From positions 34,021,143 through 34,085,142 of the forward strand of contig JAJLRJ010000003.1 of NCBI GenBank assembly GCA_024195265.1: DNA of 64,000 nt, read 5' to 3'. Both the position numbers and the translations under genes were made by a program. Origin of the DNA: Dendrophyllia cribrosa. Taxonomy: Eukaryota; Cnidaria; Anthozoa; Scleractinia; Dendrophylliidae. The notes below the pieces were generated by a model. The model saw only the letters and a program-made list of their open reading frames with translations. It ran no database searches and was not told the DNA's origin. Shown here piece after piece: positions 1 to 8,953 of the stretch (position 1 is its first letter; each line of letters opens with the position of its first letter).

Positions 1-816
1 GACGGGGGGGGGGGGGCTCCTCGGACCCCCCCCCCCCCCCCCCCCCTCTATATCTCTGGAACCAGTAAGGCTAGAACCATGAAATTTTCACACAATGTTC
101 ACCTCCATACAAGGAAACCTCACAACCTCTTTGATATTTCTCCATCCAGATACTTAAAATATCAGATATAACTGTAAAATCATCTCTTTAATAATAAATA
201 CAAACAAGGACACACTTGTAAGGCGAGAAAAAGCAATAAAAAGCGATAAAACTATAATTTTGAAATTATTGTCCGCCATCTTGGATCCGCCATCTTGGAT
301 TTTCTTTTTTTTTGTTTAAATTTAAATTTAAAAAATATCTAAAAGAGAAAAGGATCAGAATGTATAAAACACGTATCAAACTAATGTCTATTATCCAAAC
401 AATGAACTTGGAAGCGTTATTTAATAAATAGTACAAAATGTTTGTCTATAAGTAAAAGAGAGCAAAAATTTACCTACCCCTCCCCCCCAAATATTTGATG
501 TTAAAATTTTTTTATGTCTTTCAAGAACTAGTCCCAAGAAAAAACTATTCTAACAAGAAAATGCTCTGTAAGTCAAAGAACAAGATCTTAAAATAAAAAT
601 TCACCATATTTTAATATTTTGAAAACCTATGTGTAAAAAACCGGTTGCCATGGCAACATGGTTAATCACACTGATATGTTATGGATACCAAAATGTCCCT
701 AGATATATTCTAGGAAAAGTCAGAAAATTTCAGCCTCATAGCTATTTCGGTGTAAGAGTTATCACAATTTTACTGGAGGGGGGGTTCGAAAAGCCCTTCA
801 CCCAGTCTGAATAGGG
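1..816. mobile_element. Partial piggyBac-like MITE cut by window start
   Basis: The right end reads CTGAATAGGG followed by TTAA at 817-820, matching the right end of the complete copy at 58488-59090 (CGAATAGGG then TTAA). The interior also matches that copy: paired 'gccatcttggat' repeats near 275-300 and a 'gttgccatgg' block near 645. A TTAA target and CCC-type termini are piggyBac hallmarks. No transposase is seen. The left end lies outside the window, and the G/C homopolymers at 1-50 correspond to the poly-G/poly-C tracts of the other copy. Confidence 0.6.
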
Positions 817-820
817 TTAA

Positions 821-2219
821 ATATCGGTGTACTGAGGGGACCCGTCGGTGGCATCAGTATATGAAAACTGGTAAATTTATTTCCAAAATGTCCTTAAATT
901 AGTAGCCTTCCATTTCCCGAAAAAATAATCACGATTATGTCATTATTTTTATTATAAATTTTGAAAGCTTTTTTAACCTTTTATTAGATTTATTGATTTC
1001 ATCCTCACAGTCTCTTTTTTTTTCAAGTCCACATTCCCAATTTTGGAAATTTTAGGATATTAAAGAATACCCACACAAATCCCAACTTTGGCAAAGTGAC
1101 ACAAGTCCCAACCAGTTGGGTCCGGTTGTTTGAAAGCCGATTAACGCTAATCCTGGATTAAAAGTTAACCGAGGATTTCATTTCTCTGATTAAAAATGTT
1201 TTCAAAAAATTATTTGTAGCTAGCAGTGAAGACAAGTTAAAGTCGAAACTAAAGGGCAGAACACTTTGGAAAATTTTTAATTGTTGAGTTGTTTAACTGG
1301 GTTTAGTTTAACCGCATTTAGTTTTATGTATTTTAGACATTCATTTAGAGGACCCTCCTGAAAACCACCTTTAGGTGATTGGAGGCCTCCTCTTAAAATA
1401 TTATTTTTATTATTATTATATTATTATATTCAAAATTGACGCTAATCCTAAGTTAGCCTAATCGTGCTTTGAACAACCTGGCCCAGGGAACTTGATTCAA
1501 TGGGAATTCGGTGGTTGGTACTTGACTCACTTTGCGAAATTTGGGAATTTTGTGGGTGTTCTATAAATACCTGAGTAAACAACCCCAATATGGGAATCTG
1601 GTATTTTTTCCTCATCGGTGAACCATATTTTCACACAGTATGTTATATTGTGTCATTAAATATTTATTTGTTATTTGGAATACCACGAAACCAGACTGCG
1701 TGTGTCGAGTGTGTTCTACTTGATCGTGACATGAAGTCCCCAAACACATTGCTAACAAAATGAATAACTCGCCCTAGGAAACCGAATTAGTTACCTGCAG
1801 ATATATAAGACAAACTTACTTGACATTTTGCTAGACATCCCGGGTCAACGTTTGCCGAAGAATTAAGGTTTTAAACCATATTTACACTGAAGCGACTTGT
1901 TTATACTGGAATATGTTCACATTTTGCAAACGCCTTGTATTTGGCGTGGCTATTTCTTCCCGTGCAAACTTAGGAAAATCTCTTCTGTGAACAGGCTCCT
2001 TTCAGGGACTAATTTCTTTTAACCCAATACCCCCTAAAAGGTGGCCTGTTCATGTAATCCGCTTATGGATAGATCTTATTCCAGTTAATCATTAATCAAG
2101 GCGTGTATATGCGGTGATGTAACAGCCGAAACCTTCATTACTCGTTTTGATTAGTTCGACAGTTGTAATATCACAATGTATAGTGGATTTCGTTTCCTAA
2201 TTTCTGATTTTTTTTAACT
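821..2219. other. Non-coding stretch with nested hairpin MITEs at about 1028-1610
   Basis: I see no gene here. From about 1028 to 1610 there are two nested inverted repeats. An outer pair has arms containing 'acccacacaaatcccaa' near 1068 and its imperfect complement near 1550. An inner pair at about 1129-1486 has arms 'ggttgtttgaaagccgatta' and the complement near 1460-1480. This is the pattern of one MITE inserted in another. The rest, 1611-2219, is AT-rich with nothing recognised. Confidence 0.45.
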
Positions 2220-3412
2220 ATGTCTCAACCAAAGTACAGTCTTCGTCCACGTAAACAGTTGGATTATGCTTTAATGCAGGAAGGAAAACTCTTACAGTAT
2301 CCTTCGTATGGCTTTTCGCCCTCACAGAAGCTTAATGCTAGCCAAGTCGAGAACGCCTCCTCGCCTTCCAAGCGGACCGGCGAATTCCAAGAACTCCAGG
2401 AGCTGTTGGAACAGGCGAAAACAGAGAATTAAGCCCTCGAACAAGCTCAACAGATCGCCCAGATGAGGCAGGACTTAGAGGTCCTTCGTGCTCGGAATGC
2501 CGAACTGGAAGGAATACGCCCGTCACACACCACCAAGCGAGCGACAAAAAGCCAGCGCATTCTCTTAAAGATTTGCGTCAGAAGTCGTCCTTGACCGCAT
2601 GAGTCGACGGTTTTCTCGCCACGCGAGACGATAGTTCAAGTGAAGACGAAAGCGACGACAAGGACAAGCGTTCTTCCCGCTCGTCATCAAGAGGTAGGCG
2701 TCACTCAGGGAAGGACAGTAAACTCACGAGCAGAGTACAAAAGCCTCAGTTATGGCCCCACAGCCACCTTAGTCTAGCATACATATCAAAAGACAAAACG
2801 TACGACGATTTAACTCTCGCAGAGTTCGCAGCCGGATATGCAGCTATTCTCCAGCGCCCAATTCTTCTTCGCAAGAGCTGCACGCACGTATCGATCATCT
2901 TTCTGTCTTAATGTATCTGGCCACACACACACTTCGAGTCCAGAATCCTACAATCCTCGGGGAGGCTATCACGAACGGGAGTGGCTCGCACTGAAAGCAA
3001 TGCGGCGGTTTTCTTTTGTCGTGATTATCAAAATGGGGTTTGCAAGATTACAAAAGATCATTACGGTACTCTACGCGGCGAGCGGAAATGGCTTCAACAC
3101 ATTTGTGCGCGCTGCTGGGTGGATTCTCGGACTTTATCGCGTCACACAGAATTTTCCAAGGAGTGTCCTCTGGCAGAAGAGATACTCAAAAAACAAAAGC
3201 TTCTACTTCTGCAGACAACCAAGTCTGACTCACGACCATTTGCGACAACTATCAGGACTCTAGACTTTCATTTCCGCAAGACTCAAGAACTGGTTACTCA
3301 TCATGGGACGTGCAGTCCCAGGATGACTTTCTTCAAGACTCTGGACTTTCTTAAGACTCTAGACTATCTCAAGACTCTAGACTTTCTCAAGACTCTAGAC
3401 ATTTTAGCGTAG
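2220..3412 (+). pseudogene. Broken gag-like gene of a DIRS/Ngaro-type retrotransposon
   Basis: The first segment (ATG at 2220) is basic and helical and stops at a TAA at 2430; the same frame continues with a Gln/Glu-rich coiled-coil stretch. Other frames then carry a Ser/Arg/Asp-rich region, a 'KPQLWPHSHLSL' block near 2740, and near 2980-3180 a Cys/His-rich segment (CRDYQNGVC ... HICARCW ... H ... C) that looks like a nucleic-acid-binding zinc motif of retrotransposon gag. Several frameshifts separate the pieces. Its position just upstream of the reverse transcriptase supports a gag role. Family assignment is from recall of cnidarian DIRS-like elements. Confidence 0.5.
3255..3405. repeat. 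Short tandem repeat, about 20-bp 'ctcaagactctagactttct' unit
   Basis: The phrase 'aagactctagactttct' recurs with small changes from about 3255 to 3405, at the 3' end of the gag-like remnant. It is a local minisatellite and explains the repetitive FLKTLD peptide in that frame. Confidence 0.7.
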
Positions 3413-3660
3413 ACATTCCCATTAATTTAGATTTAATTTCTTCGAGGGAAAGTGTTGCGTCCCCGTCGCGTTTCGCACGTTCCGTTGTTCGTTGTTCCGA
3501 TACTTTCCAAAGTAGTACAGTTAGTTCAAGTTCACCGTTTTTTGAGCCAATTTCCTTTTCTCCGCTTATCGCATCACAGACCTTTGTGTCGTTACACAAT
3601 CGCGTGTATGCGATTGGGCTACCCAACTTTCTGGGCGCGCGATTGCCAGTTCCTACTTAG

Positions 3661-4641
3661 TTGAATCTTTCTTTATGGCGATCTTTATTGTCCGAGTATT
3701 CAGATGTCGCGGTTTGTGAATTTTTAGAGTTCGGATGGCCTATCGGTTATCTTTATTGCGGTGTTTTTCCTTCCAGTGAATTTCGCAATCACAAAGGCGC
3801 GCTAGACTTTCCGTCGGCAGTTGACAGCTACCTGTCAACTGAACTCGAGTTAGGTTTCGTTTGTGGTCCATTCGCACGGAATCCTTTTTTGGGACCTATA
3901 GTCGTGTCTCCTTTGAATTCTGTTCCGAAACAAGATTCTGATGAACGTAGATTTATTCTCGATCTTAGTTGGCCGGTCGGTTCGTCGGTAAATGACAGTA
4001 TTTCGAAAGATTTCTACATGGGTGAACCAGTTGCGCTTACTTATCCTACCGTCGACGATCTTGCTGACCGGATCGTCCAATTCGGGCCTGGTTGTTTGTT
4101 GTTTAAGAGGGATCTTAAGCGCGCGTATCGTCAATTGCCGGACGATCCGTATGATTATCCAATGCTGGGATATTCGTGGCGTGACGGGTTGTACTTTGAC
4201 GTCCGTTTACCCATGGGTCTTCGATCGGCTGCTATGGCTTGTCAGCGGGTCACAAATACTGTTTGTTTCATGCTGTCAAAGGCAGGTTGTCTTGTCTTAT
4301 GTTATTTAGACGATTTCATGGGCATTTCACCTCCGGTCACAGCGGGCGAGCACTACGCGCTTAGTGGTTCGCTATTACACGCCTTAGGGTTACAGGAATC
4401 ATCGCACAAAGCTTGTCCTCCGTCAACTCAAGTGACTTGTCTCGGAATACTTTTCGACACTATCAATTTCACTATGTCTGTTACTCCAGCTCGTTTACGC
4501 GAATTACAAGAGGTCCTGTTGCCTCACTGGCTCACAAAAAAATCTGCCACAAAGACCGAATTACAGTCGTTGATAGGTAAACTGTCTTTTGTTTGTAAAT
4601 GCGTTCGACCGGGTCGTATTCGTATACGTATACGGGGATAG
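3661..4641 (+). pseudogene. Reverse transcriptase fragment, DIRS/Ngaro-like
   Basis: About 326 residues remain open after a stop at 3658; there is no convincing ATG. Motifs in order are a D-L-K-R-A-Y-R-Q-L-P block near residue 150, L-P-M-G-L-R-S-A near 184, and the catalytic Y-L-D-D-F near 216, followed by an L-Q-S-L-I-G-K-L-S-F connection region. The protein breaks off at CVRPGRI into an Arg/Ile repeat made by 'cgtatacgtatacg', so the rest of RNase H and any tyrosine recombinase are missing. About 95 bp farther on, endogenous virus element 1 begins. Assignment to the tyrosine-recombinase retrotransposons is from recalled family similarity. Confidence 0.65.
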
Positions 4642-4737
4642 ATATGCAAATGTTTACTCGTTCCATCATCGGTAAACTTTGTGTAATCCCCCAGTGTATT
4701 TGGCGTCATCCAGTTCATTACATTACGTCATTACAGT

Positions 4738-4987
4738 CTAGCAGCATAGAGCGTTAGTGATTCGGGATCACCAAAAATAAGGCCCCAAATGCCCGAGTTA
4801 CGGCCTCACACGAGTCATTGTCATTCCTCGTGTGAGGCCGTAACTCGGGCATTTGGGGCCTTATTATTAGTGATCCCGAATGCACCAACGCTCTTTGCTG
4901 CTCACTGGTGAATGCTGGTCCGGCACGAGACCCCCCCCCCCCCCAACCCGAGGAATAGCCAATTGAAGAAACCGCACCCCTGTATAT
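4738..4987 (+). repeat. Left terminal inverted repeat of element 1
   Basis: Starting at CTAGCAGCAT, this matches the reverse complement of 21014-21261 nearly base for base, through a poly-C tract, 'gaggaatagccaattgaaga' and a TATA box. The outer 165 bp is a palindrome and the inner part carries the early-type promoter of the first gene. Confidence 0.85.
4740..4902. repeat. 163-bp terminal palindrome (hairpin), left end
   Basis: The arm 'agcagcatagagcgttagtg...cctcacacgag' pairs with 'ctcgtgtgagg...cgctctttgctgct' around an unpaired centre of about 12 bp at 4815-4826 (tcattgtcattc). Only a few mismatches are seen. Because the palindrome starts within 2 bp of the element boundary, the end of the integrated genome is itself a hairpin. 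Confidence 0.85.
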
Positions 4988-4992
4988 AAACG
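4959..4992 (+). promoter_or_regulatory. Early-type promoter within left TIR
   Basis: CCAATTGAAGAAAC is followed after a few bases by CCCCTGTATATAA and the ATG at 4993. The same pair of boxes precedes other replication-side genes of both elements. Confidence 0.7.
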
Positions 4993-5178
4993 ATGGGCCG
5001 TGGAAGAAAAACAATTTTAAGAAACCATCCTAAATCTGGTCGTCATTGTTTTATATGGAGGGGGTTGGGCCCTAAACAACCCGTGGAATGTTCTGAATCT
5101 GTTGAACATGAAAATCAATACACAAAACAATTCTTTGAAGAATTAGCATTAGAACAGCTTGCACTTCTTGAAGTTTGA
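4993..5178 (+). CDS. Small basic protein starting MGRGRK
   Basis: A 61-residue protein, first gene of element 1, starting 3 bp after the TATA box of the TIR-embedded early promoter. It begins M-G-R-G-R-K-T, has a basic N-terminal third and an acidic, Glu-rich C-terminal half. The equivalent first-region gene of element 2 (34715-34918) also starts MGRGRK but differs afterwards. The shared start and promoter argue that it is real. A DNA-binding or nucleolar role would fit the basic start but is only a guess. Confidence 0.5.
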   Translation: MGRGRKTILRNHPKSGRHCFIWRGLGPKQPVECSESVEHENQYTKQFFEELALEQLALLEV

Positions 5179-5269
5179 AAACATCATTATCCATCAGAGC
5201 ACAATGACATAAACAACCAAAAATGATATGCCCATGAAGTCTTATGTTACACTTTGACCTGATGATTAA

Positions 5270-5302
5270 CCAATTGAAGAAACCTTTACCCTTCACATAC
5301 CA
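5270..5302 (+). promoter_or_regulatory. Early-type promoter of the exonuclease gene
   Basis: CCAATTGAAGAAAC then ACCCTTCACATACC directly before the ATG at 5303. The TATA half is weaker (CACATA) than in the element 2 counterpart (TTATATA). Confidence 0.65.
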
Positions 5303-6451
5303 ATGATGGCGACAACACAAGCTTTCATGAACTTTCTCAAATCGAGGAACACTGGTCTGAAACAAAAGAGCGCCGACTGGGTGAGAGCCAGACAAAACTC
5401 CATCGGGGCATCAGAGATCTCTGCCTTGACAGGATCGTCACCGTTTGAATCACGGCAAAGTTTGCTCATGAAGAAAATACAGCCAACAAATATGCTCAAC
5501 AATGTGGCTTGTACCTGGGGCAATCTGTTCGAACCGCTTATTCGCAAGTATTTTGAGAAAAAACATTCTGTTTCCGTTTTTGGCCACAGCATCTCTCTTA
5601 ATCTAGCAAGAGATCATCCACTTTATCGAAAGGTCACTTGCAGTCCAGATGGATATTTCATGAATAAAGATAACACATTAAACTTGTTAGAGTTCAAGTG
5701 TCCGTTCAAGCGAAAAATAGCGATGAACAGAATTCCTGGCTATTATAGCGATCAGATACAAACAGGGCTTGCTTTGAGTGGCGACATGGTCTCCAAAGGC
5801 TTGTTTGTTGACGGTTATTTCAGATTGTGCTCTTTAAACCAGCTTGAACCAAGTCTGGCACACAACCAGTTTCTAAACGGAGGAAACAAGTTCAAAACGA
5901 AGGGCGACACAACACTTGCGTGGGGAGTTTGTTATTTATTTAGCAAACGGACGATAACAAGAAATCAAAAGGCAATCATCGATGTCGGTTCACTCAAATC
6001 AAAACAATTATTTGAGAGAATTATGTCTTCCATTGCTGAGAAGGACATATGGTGTTGTTATGGGGCTGTAAGGATGTCGTTTAGAAAACAGGACGAAGAT
6101 GAGGAGTTTTTGCGTTACACCCATATGCAAGAAGTGTTTTCAGCGGGTTCAGAAGGCCCTAAACCAGTGGCTGTGTTCGCTTGGAAGCTCCTGGATATAA
6201 CTGAGATTTGGGCGCCAAAGCAACCAAACTTTTTGAGCAATATTCAAACGTCAGTCGAGCGTTTTCATAACAGCTTGGCAAGCCTTCGAAAAAAGATAAC
6301 AGAACACTCTGAAGAGAAAAGCATCCAACAAACCGTCCCTGTCAAAACTGTTCCAAACAATTTGGGTGATGACAGTGCAGTGTTGGAAGCCTTCTTATTC
6401 TTAAAAATGAAGTCAATTGAAAAAACATACCCCAGTCTATATCCCAACTGA
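5303..6451 (+). CDS. YqaJ/lambda-type exonuclease (viral recombinase)
   Basis: An intact 382-residue protein. Family signatures of the YqaJ (PD-(D/E)XK) exonucleases appear in order: I-G-A-S-E near residue 35, a G-N-L-F-E-P-L stretch near 73, the catalytic S-P-D-G-Y and L-L-E-F-K-C-P (D-ExK) near 114-134, and D-Q-I-Q-T-G near 151. Such enzymes degrade one strand 5' to 3' and serve single-strand annealing recombination during viral DNA replication. The C-terminal 150 residues are less conserved. The start follows the early-type promoter by 1-2 bp. The element 2 homologue is frameshifted. This enzyme is not part of the core Polinton gene set. Confidence 0.8.
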   Translation: MMATTQAFMNFLKSRNTGLKQKSADWVRARQNSIGASEISALTGSSPFESRQSLLMKKIQPTNMLNNVACTWGNLFEPLIRKYFEKKHSVSVFGHSISLNLARDHPLYRKVTCSPDGYFMNKDNTLNLLEFKCPFKRKIAMNRIPGYYSDQIQTGLALSGDMVSKGLFVDGYFRLCSLNQLEPSLAHNQFLNGGNKFKTKGDTTLAWGVCYLFSKRTITRNQKAIIDVGSLKSKQLFERIMSSIAEKDIWCCYGAVRMSFRKQDEDEEFLRYTHMQEVFSAGSEGPKPVAVFAWKLLDITEIWAPKQPNFLSNIQTSVERFHNSLASLRKKITEHSEEKSIQQTVPVKTVPNNLGDDSAVLEAFLFLKMKSIEKTYPSLYPN

Positions 6452-6455
6452 GCCA

Positions 6456-6752
6456 ATGGAGCAACTGGCTTTTGGTGAATCCCGTTGGGATTATTTGGCA
6501 GACATGATCAAAGATTACATCCTTGAATTGGCTGAAAGAGAAGTCCAGCGTGACCTGGCTGCAAGGGCCCTTCATCAATGCAGGATGAAATCTGTATGCC
6601 GTTCAATAAAAAATCATTATCACTGGCAACACGATTGCTATTTCCATATATTTACTTCACAAACATGTGATAAATGTCAAGAACTCTTCACGCCAGAAGT
6701 GGTCCTGGGCATGCACAGAGCCATTTGTCCTGGCAGTGCTCACTCAACGTGA
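6456..6752 (+). CDS. Small zinc-finger-like protein
   Basis: Starting at the ATG at 6456, 4 bp after the exonuclease stop and just after 'gtctatatccc', this encodes about 98 residues. The C-terminal part has C-D-K-C, then 12 residues later H and C (CDKC...MHRAIC), a C2HC zinc-finger pattern. Its last 13 bp overlap the end of the converging VLTF3-like gene. No counterpart is evident in element 2, so it could be a lineage-specific accessory gene or a chance open frame. Confidence 0.4.
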   Translation: MEQLAFGESRWDYLADMIKDYILELAEREVQRDLAARALHQCRMKSVCRSIKNHYHWQHDCYFHIFTSQTCDKCQELFTPEVVLGMHRAICPGSAHST

Positions 6753-7432
6753 TCCATCTTTTCAAGCATGATCTTCCAGCTTTGTTCGTGCTTCCACATT
6801 GATTTTTCTGGGACTTGCAGCAAGAAGTAATTGACAAGCCGTTGTGGTCCTTTTATCGCATCCAAGATTTTGTGGGCCACAAAGGGCATGGAGATTCTTT
6901 TCGGCAGATATTCTTCGATGAATTTGAATGTCTCATTTGCATGATATATTTCATCATTGGACAAGCAGACGTGGTGTTCACAAATTTTCAGATGTTTGTT
7001 GAGATAGCTTTTGAAGTTGTAGTGTTTGGTGGTCATTCTTTTTTTGGTAATTGTGTAATCACCACCATAGAGCCCGTTATAATCGAAGGTCACACCATCC
7101 AGAGGCTCTAAGATTCCGCAGTCCTCACAGCAAAGTTCTGATGAAAACATCCTGAGGTTTAATTTGCCTTTGCAGTTTTGGCAAAATTTTGTCCTTTCAT
7201 TCACAAGGGTGAAAGGTGAGTGTTGGGGGTATTGTGCCTCGGGAGAAAGATACTCCTTGATGATATGAAGGCGTTCTGACAGGTTTGAACGCCGTATTTC
7301 CTTGGTGTAGTTTTCGAGTGAGCGCAGGAGGATAAATTTGTATTCTTTATCAAGCTCATCGAGTTTGGCTTTGTATTCGCCTTTAGTGTCCAAGGACCGA
7401 ACATCAGCCAGTTGTTTAGCGAACTTCTCCAT
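6740..7432 (-). CDS. VLTF3-like late transcription factor (poxvirus A2L family)
   Basis: About 230 residues. I chose the ATG at 7432 because the early promoter box CAATTGAATA lies at 7455-7465, inside a longer frame that would start at 7471. The N-terminal half is helical; a zinc ribbon C-x2-C ... C-x2-C (CQNC...CEDC) lies near residues 83-105, followed by aromatic and His-rich segments, ending in a hydrophobic domain with a Trp near the C-terminus. This layout matches the VLTF3 family, which activates late gene transcription in large DNA viruses. Compared with the 299-residue copy in element 2, about 55 residues are missing between the ribbon and the C-terminal domain. Confidence 0.55.
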   Translation of the reverse strand: MEKFAKQLADVRSLDTKGEYKAKLDELDKEYKFILLRSLENYTKEIRRSNLSERLHIIKEYLSPEAQYPQHSPFTLVNERTKFCQNCKGKLNLRMFSSELCCEDCGILEPLDGVTFDYNGLYGGDYTITKKRMTTKHYNFKSYLNKHLKICEHHVCLSNDEIYHANETFKFIEEYLPKRISMPFVAHKILDAIKGPQRLVNYFLLQVPEKSMWKHEQSWKIMLEKMDHVE

Positions 7433-7465
7433 GGTTGTACACAACCGGGTTATGTATTCAATTGG
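7433..7465 (-). promoter_or_regulatory. Early-type promoter of the VLTF3-like gene
   Basis: On the minus strand CCAATTGAATA begins about 32 bp before the ATG at 7432, at the same distance as in element 2. The TATA half is degenerate (TTGTACAA). Confidence 0.5.
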
Positions 7466-7510
7466 GCACAAATGATTTATCCTTAGAAATGTAGAGATTA
7501 AAACCTGAAT

Positions 7511-8207
7511 TTAATCTCTCAAATCGGACTTGGATGCTGCGGTGAGAAGACTTATCTTTTTTTGAAACTCTTGTTTGACTTCCTTGCGAAGTTCGTTTTT
7601 GAGTTTCTCGAGGTCTGGCGCTTGTGTTTGAGTGCCAACGTTTTTTTTTAGCCTTAACACCATCCCTGATTGCAGCTTTGAGTTCGTGATATTTTTCAAC
7701 CTCACGAGTAATTATGGTGAATTCTGCATCACTGATTCTCTTGTCTTCCAGAGCCTTTGAGACCAGTTCATAGACAGAGTTGCGTTTAGCCAGGGCCAGT
7801 GTGTAGATATTCTCGTGTTTTGTCACTTACCGTTCTAATCGCTTGTTAGCAGCTGTAAAGCCAACAGAGGACAGCCCACAGAGGGTCGCGATGCCGGCAA
7901 GTGCTGGACTTGCAATAATTCCGAACCCAGTCAATGCAGTGGCAAGGGCCCCTGATGACAGCCCAACAGAAAGCGACCCAAGGCCAACCGCCGAGTAATG
8001 AACTAAGGATTGGGTTCGTTTATATTTCTTTGCGACTTGTCTGTAATGCTCGGCTTCGTCAGACAGCTCTTTAAGCAAGTCAGAGATCTTTTTGAGCCGG
8101 AAGTCTTCTGCATTGATTTGAGTGATCTCACCATTTGGCAAAACTGGGTAGAGCTTTTCTGTATGGCGGTATTCGGGTGCCGATGGAAGCACATTGGCAG
8201 AACTCAT
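7511..8207 (-). pseudogene. Glycine-rich membrane protein, one stop and one frameshift
   Basis: The start ATG at 8207 follows a late-type TATATATA box (8213-8224). The protein begins MSSANVLPSAPEY, has a helical region, then a glycine/alanine-rich hydrophobic segment at about residues 75-115 typical of one or two membrane helices, then a long helical C-terminus ending KSDLRD. A TAA at 7827 interrupts it where element 2 has a lysine codon, and a one-base shift near the T-run at 7643-7650 breaks the C-terminal part. The family is conserved between the two elements; I cannot assign a function. A virion membrane or internal protein is possible. Confidence 0.6.
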
Positions 8208-8229
8208 GGTGTGGGTATATATATGATTT

Positions 8230-8901
8230 TTAATTTATCTCGATTTCAAATTCCAAAGGCGCGCCATTGAAGTTGAAGAGGTTATTGTTCTCATCCCTAA
8301 CTGACAGTGTGATAGAGTTAACAAATTCGCCAGACGAGACGTCACGCAAGACGTTCTGTTGTGTTGTCTCGTAAAACACCTTCTCAAAAGCTTTTCCACG
8401 AATATCAAACCGAGCCAAAACTGTCGAAGGCTTCCCATTGAGCAAGTTCTGTTCTTTGTCAACCAGATCACAGTGGATGAAGTAAGTGCTTGGTGCCGTT
8501 AAACGCTTGACGAAGGTTATTAGCATCAATACAGGTCTTATGCCAAGCAATTCTGCCAGATTGTCACTAAGCGTCACACTGCTGCTGTTATTATGAATGA
8601 TCATGGCTCCATATGACCAGTTTGTTTCAATTGTTAGATTTAAACGGCTATTAAAGTTTTTTAGGTCTTCAAAATCTTTCGCTAAACTCTCAAGAGTGTG
8701 ATGGCCTGGAGGTAAGGTTGCGTCGCGTGATGAGCCATTAGGGGGAGGGGTTGTTGGTGAAATCTTTGCTTCTTCTTTCAAATTATGCCACGAGTTGAAA
8801 ATTGAGCAAGAGACGAGACGGATGTATCTCGGTTTCGGCAGTGGGTGGTCGAAATAGATCGTGTGAGGGTTCGAAGCCGTGACAATTGTTAACACAACCA
8901 T
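8230..8901 (-). CDS. Penton-like minor capsid protein
   Basis: An intact 223-residue protein from the ATG at 8901, chosen because the element 2 homologue also starts MVVLTIV and the late TATATATA box lies just upstream. Conserved blocks include H-T-I-Y-F-D-H near the N-terminus, the stretch I-H-C-D-L-V-D-K-E-Q-N-L-L-N-G in the middle and F-E-I-E-I-N at the end. I recognise the pattern as the cnidarian Polinton minor capsid family, proposed to be the single-jelly-roll penton at capsid vertices. It is transcribed divergently from 8954-10785. The fold is inferred, not seen. Confidence 0.6.
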   Translation of the reverse strand: MVVLTIVTASNPHTIYFDHPLPKPRYIRLVSCSIFNSWHNLKEEAKISPTTPPPNGSSRDATLPPGHHTLESLAKDFEDLKNFNSRLNLTIETNWSYGAMIIHNNSSSVTLSDNLAELLGIRPVLMLITFVKRLTAPSTYFIHCDLVDKEQNLLNGKPSTVLARFDIRGKAFEKVFYETTQQNVLRDVSSGEFVNSITLSVRDENNNLFNFNGAPLEFEIEIN

Positions 8902-8953
8902 GACAGATGCGAGTATATATAAGGACATTTTATAATTATAATTGTATACAATC
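8902..8953. promoter_or_regulatory. Bidirectional late promoter, 52 bp
   Basis: This holds 'gagtatatataagg' reading toward the penton-like gene and 'attgtatacaatc' reading toward the ATG at 8954. Both genes start at its edges. The same arrangement in element 2 is only 39 bp. Confidence 0.6.

Noticed and set aside
3850..4134. Minus-strand open frame opposite the reverse transcriptase
   Set aside because: It is the antisense shadow of a motif-bearing gene.
7433..7471. Upstream start at 7471 for the VLTF3-like gene
   Set aside because: The added codons overlap the early promoter box; the ATG at 7432 sits at the same distance from the box as in element 2.
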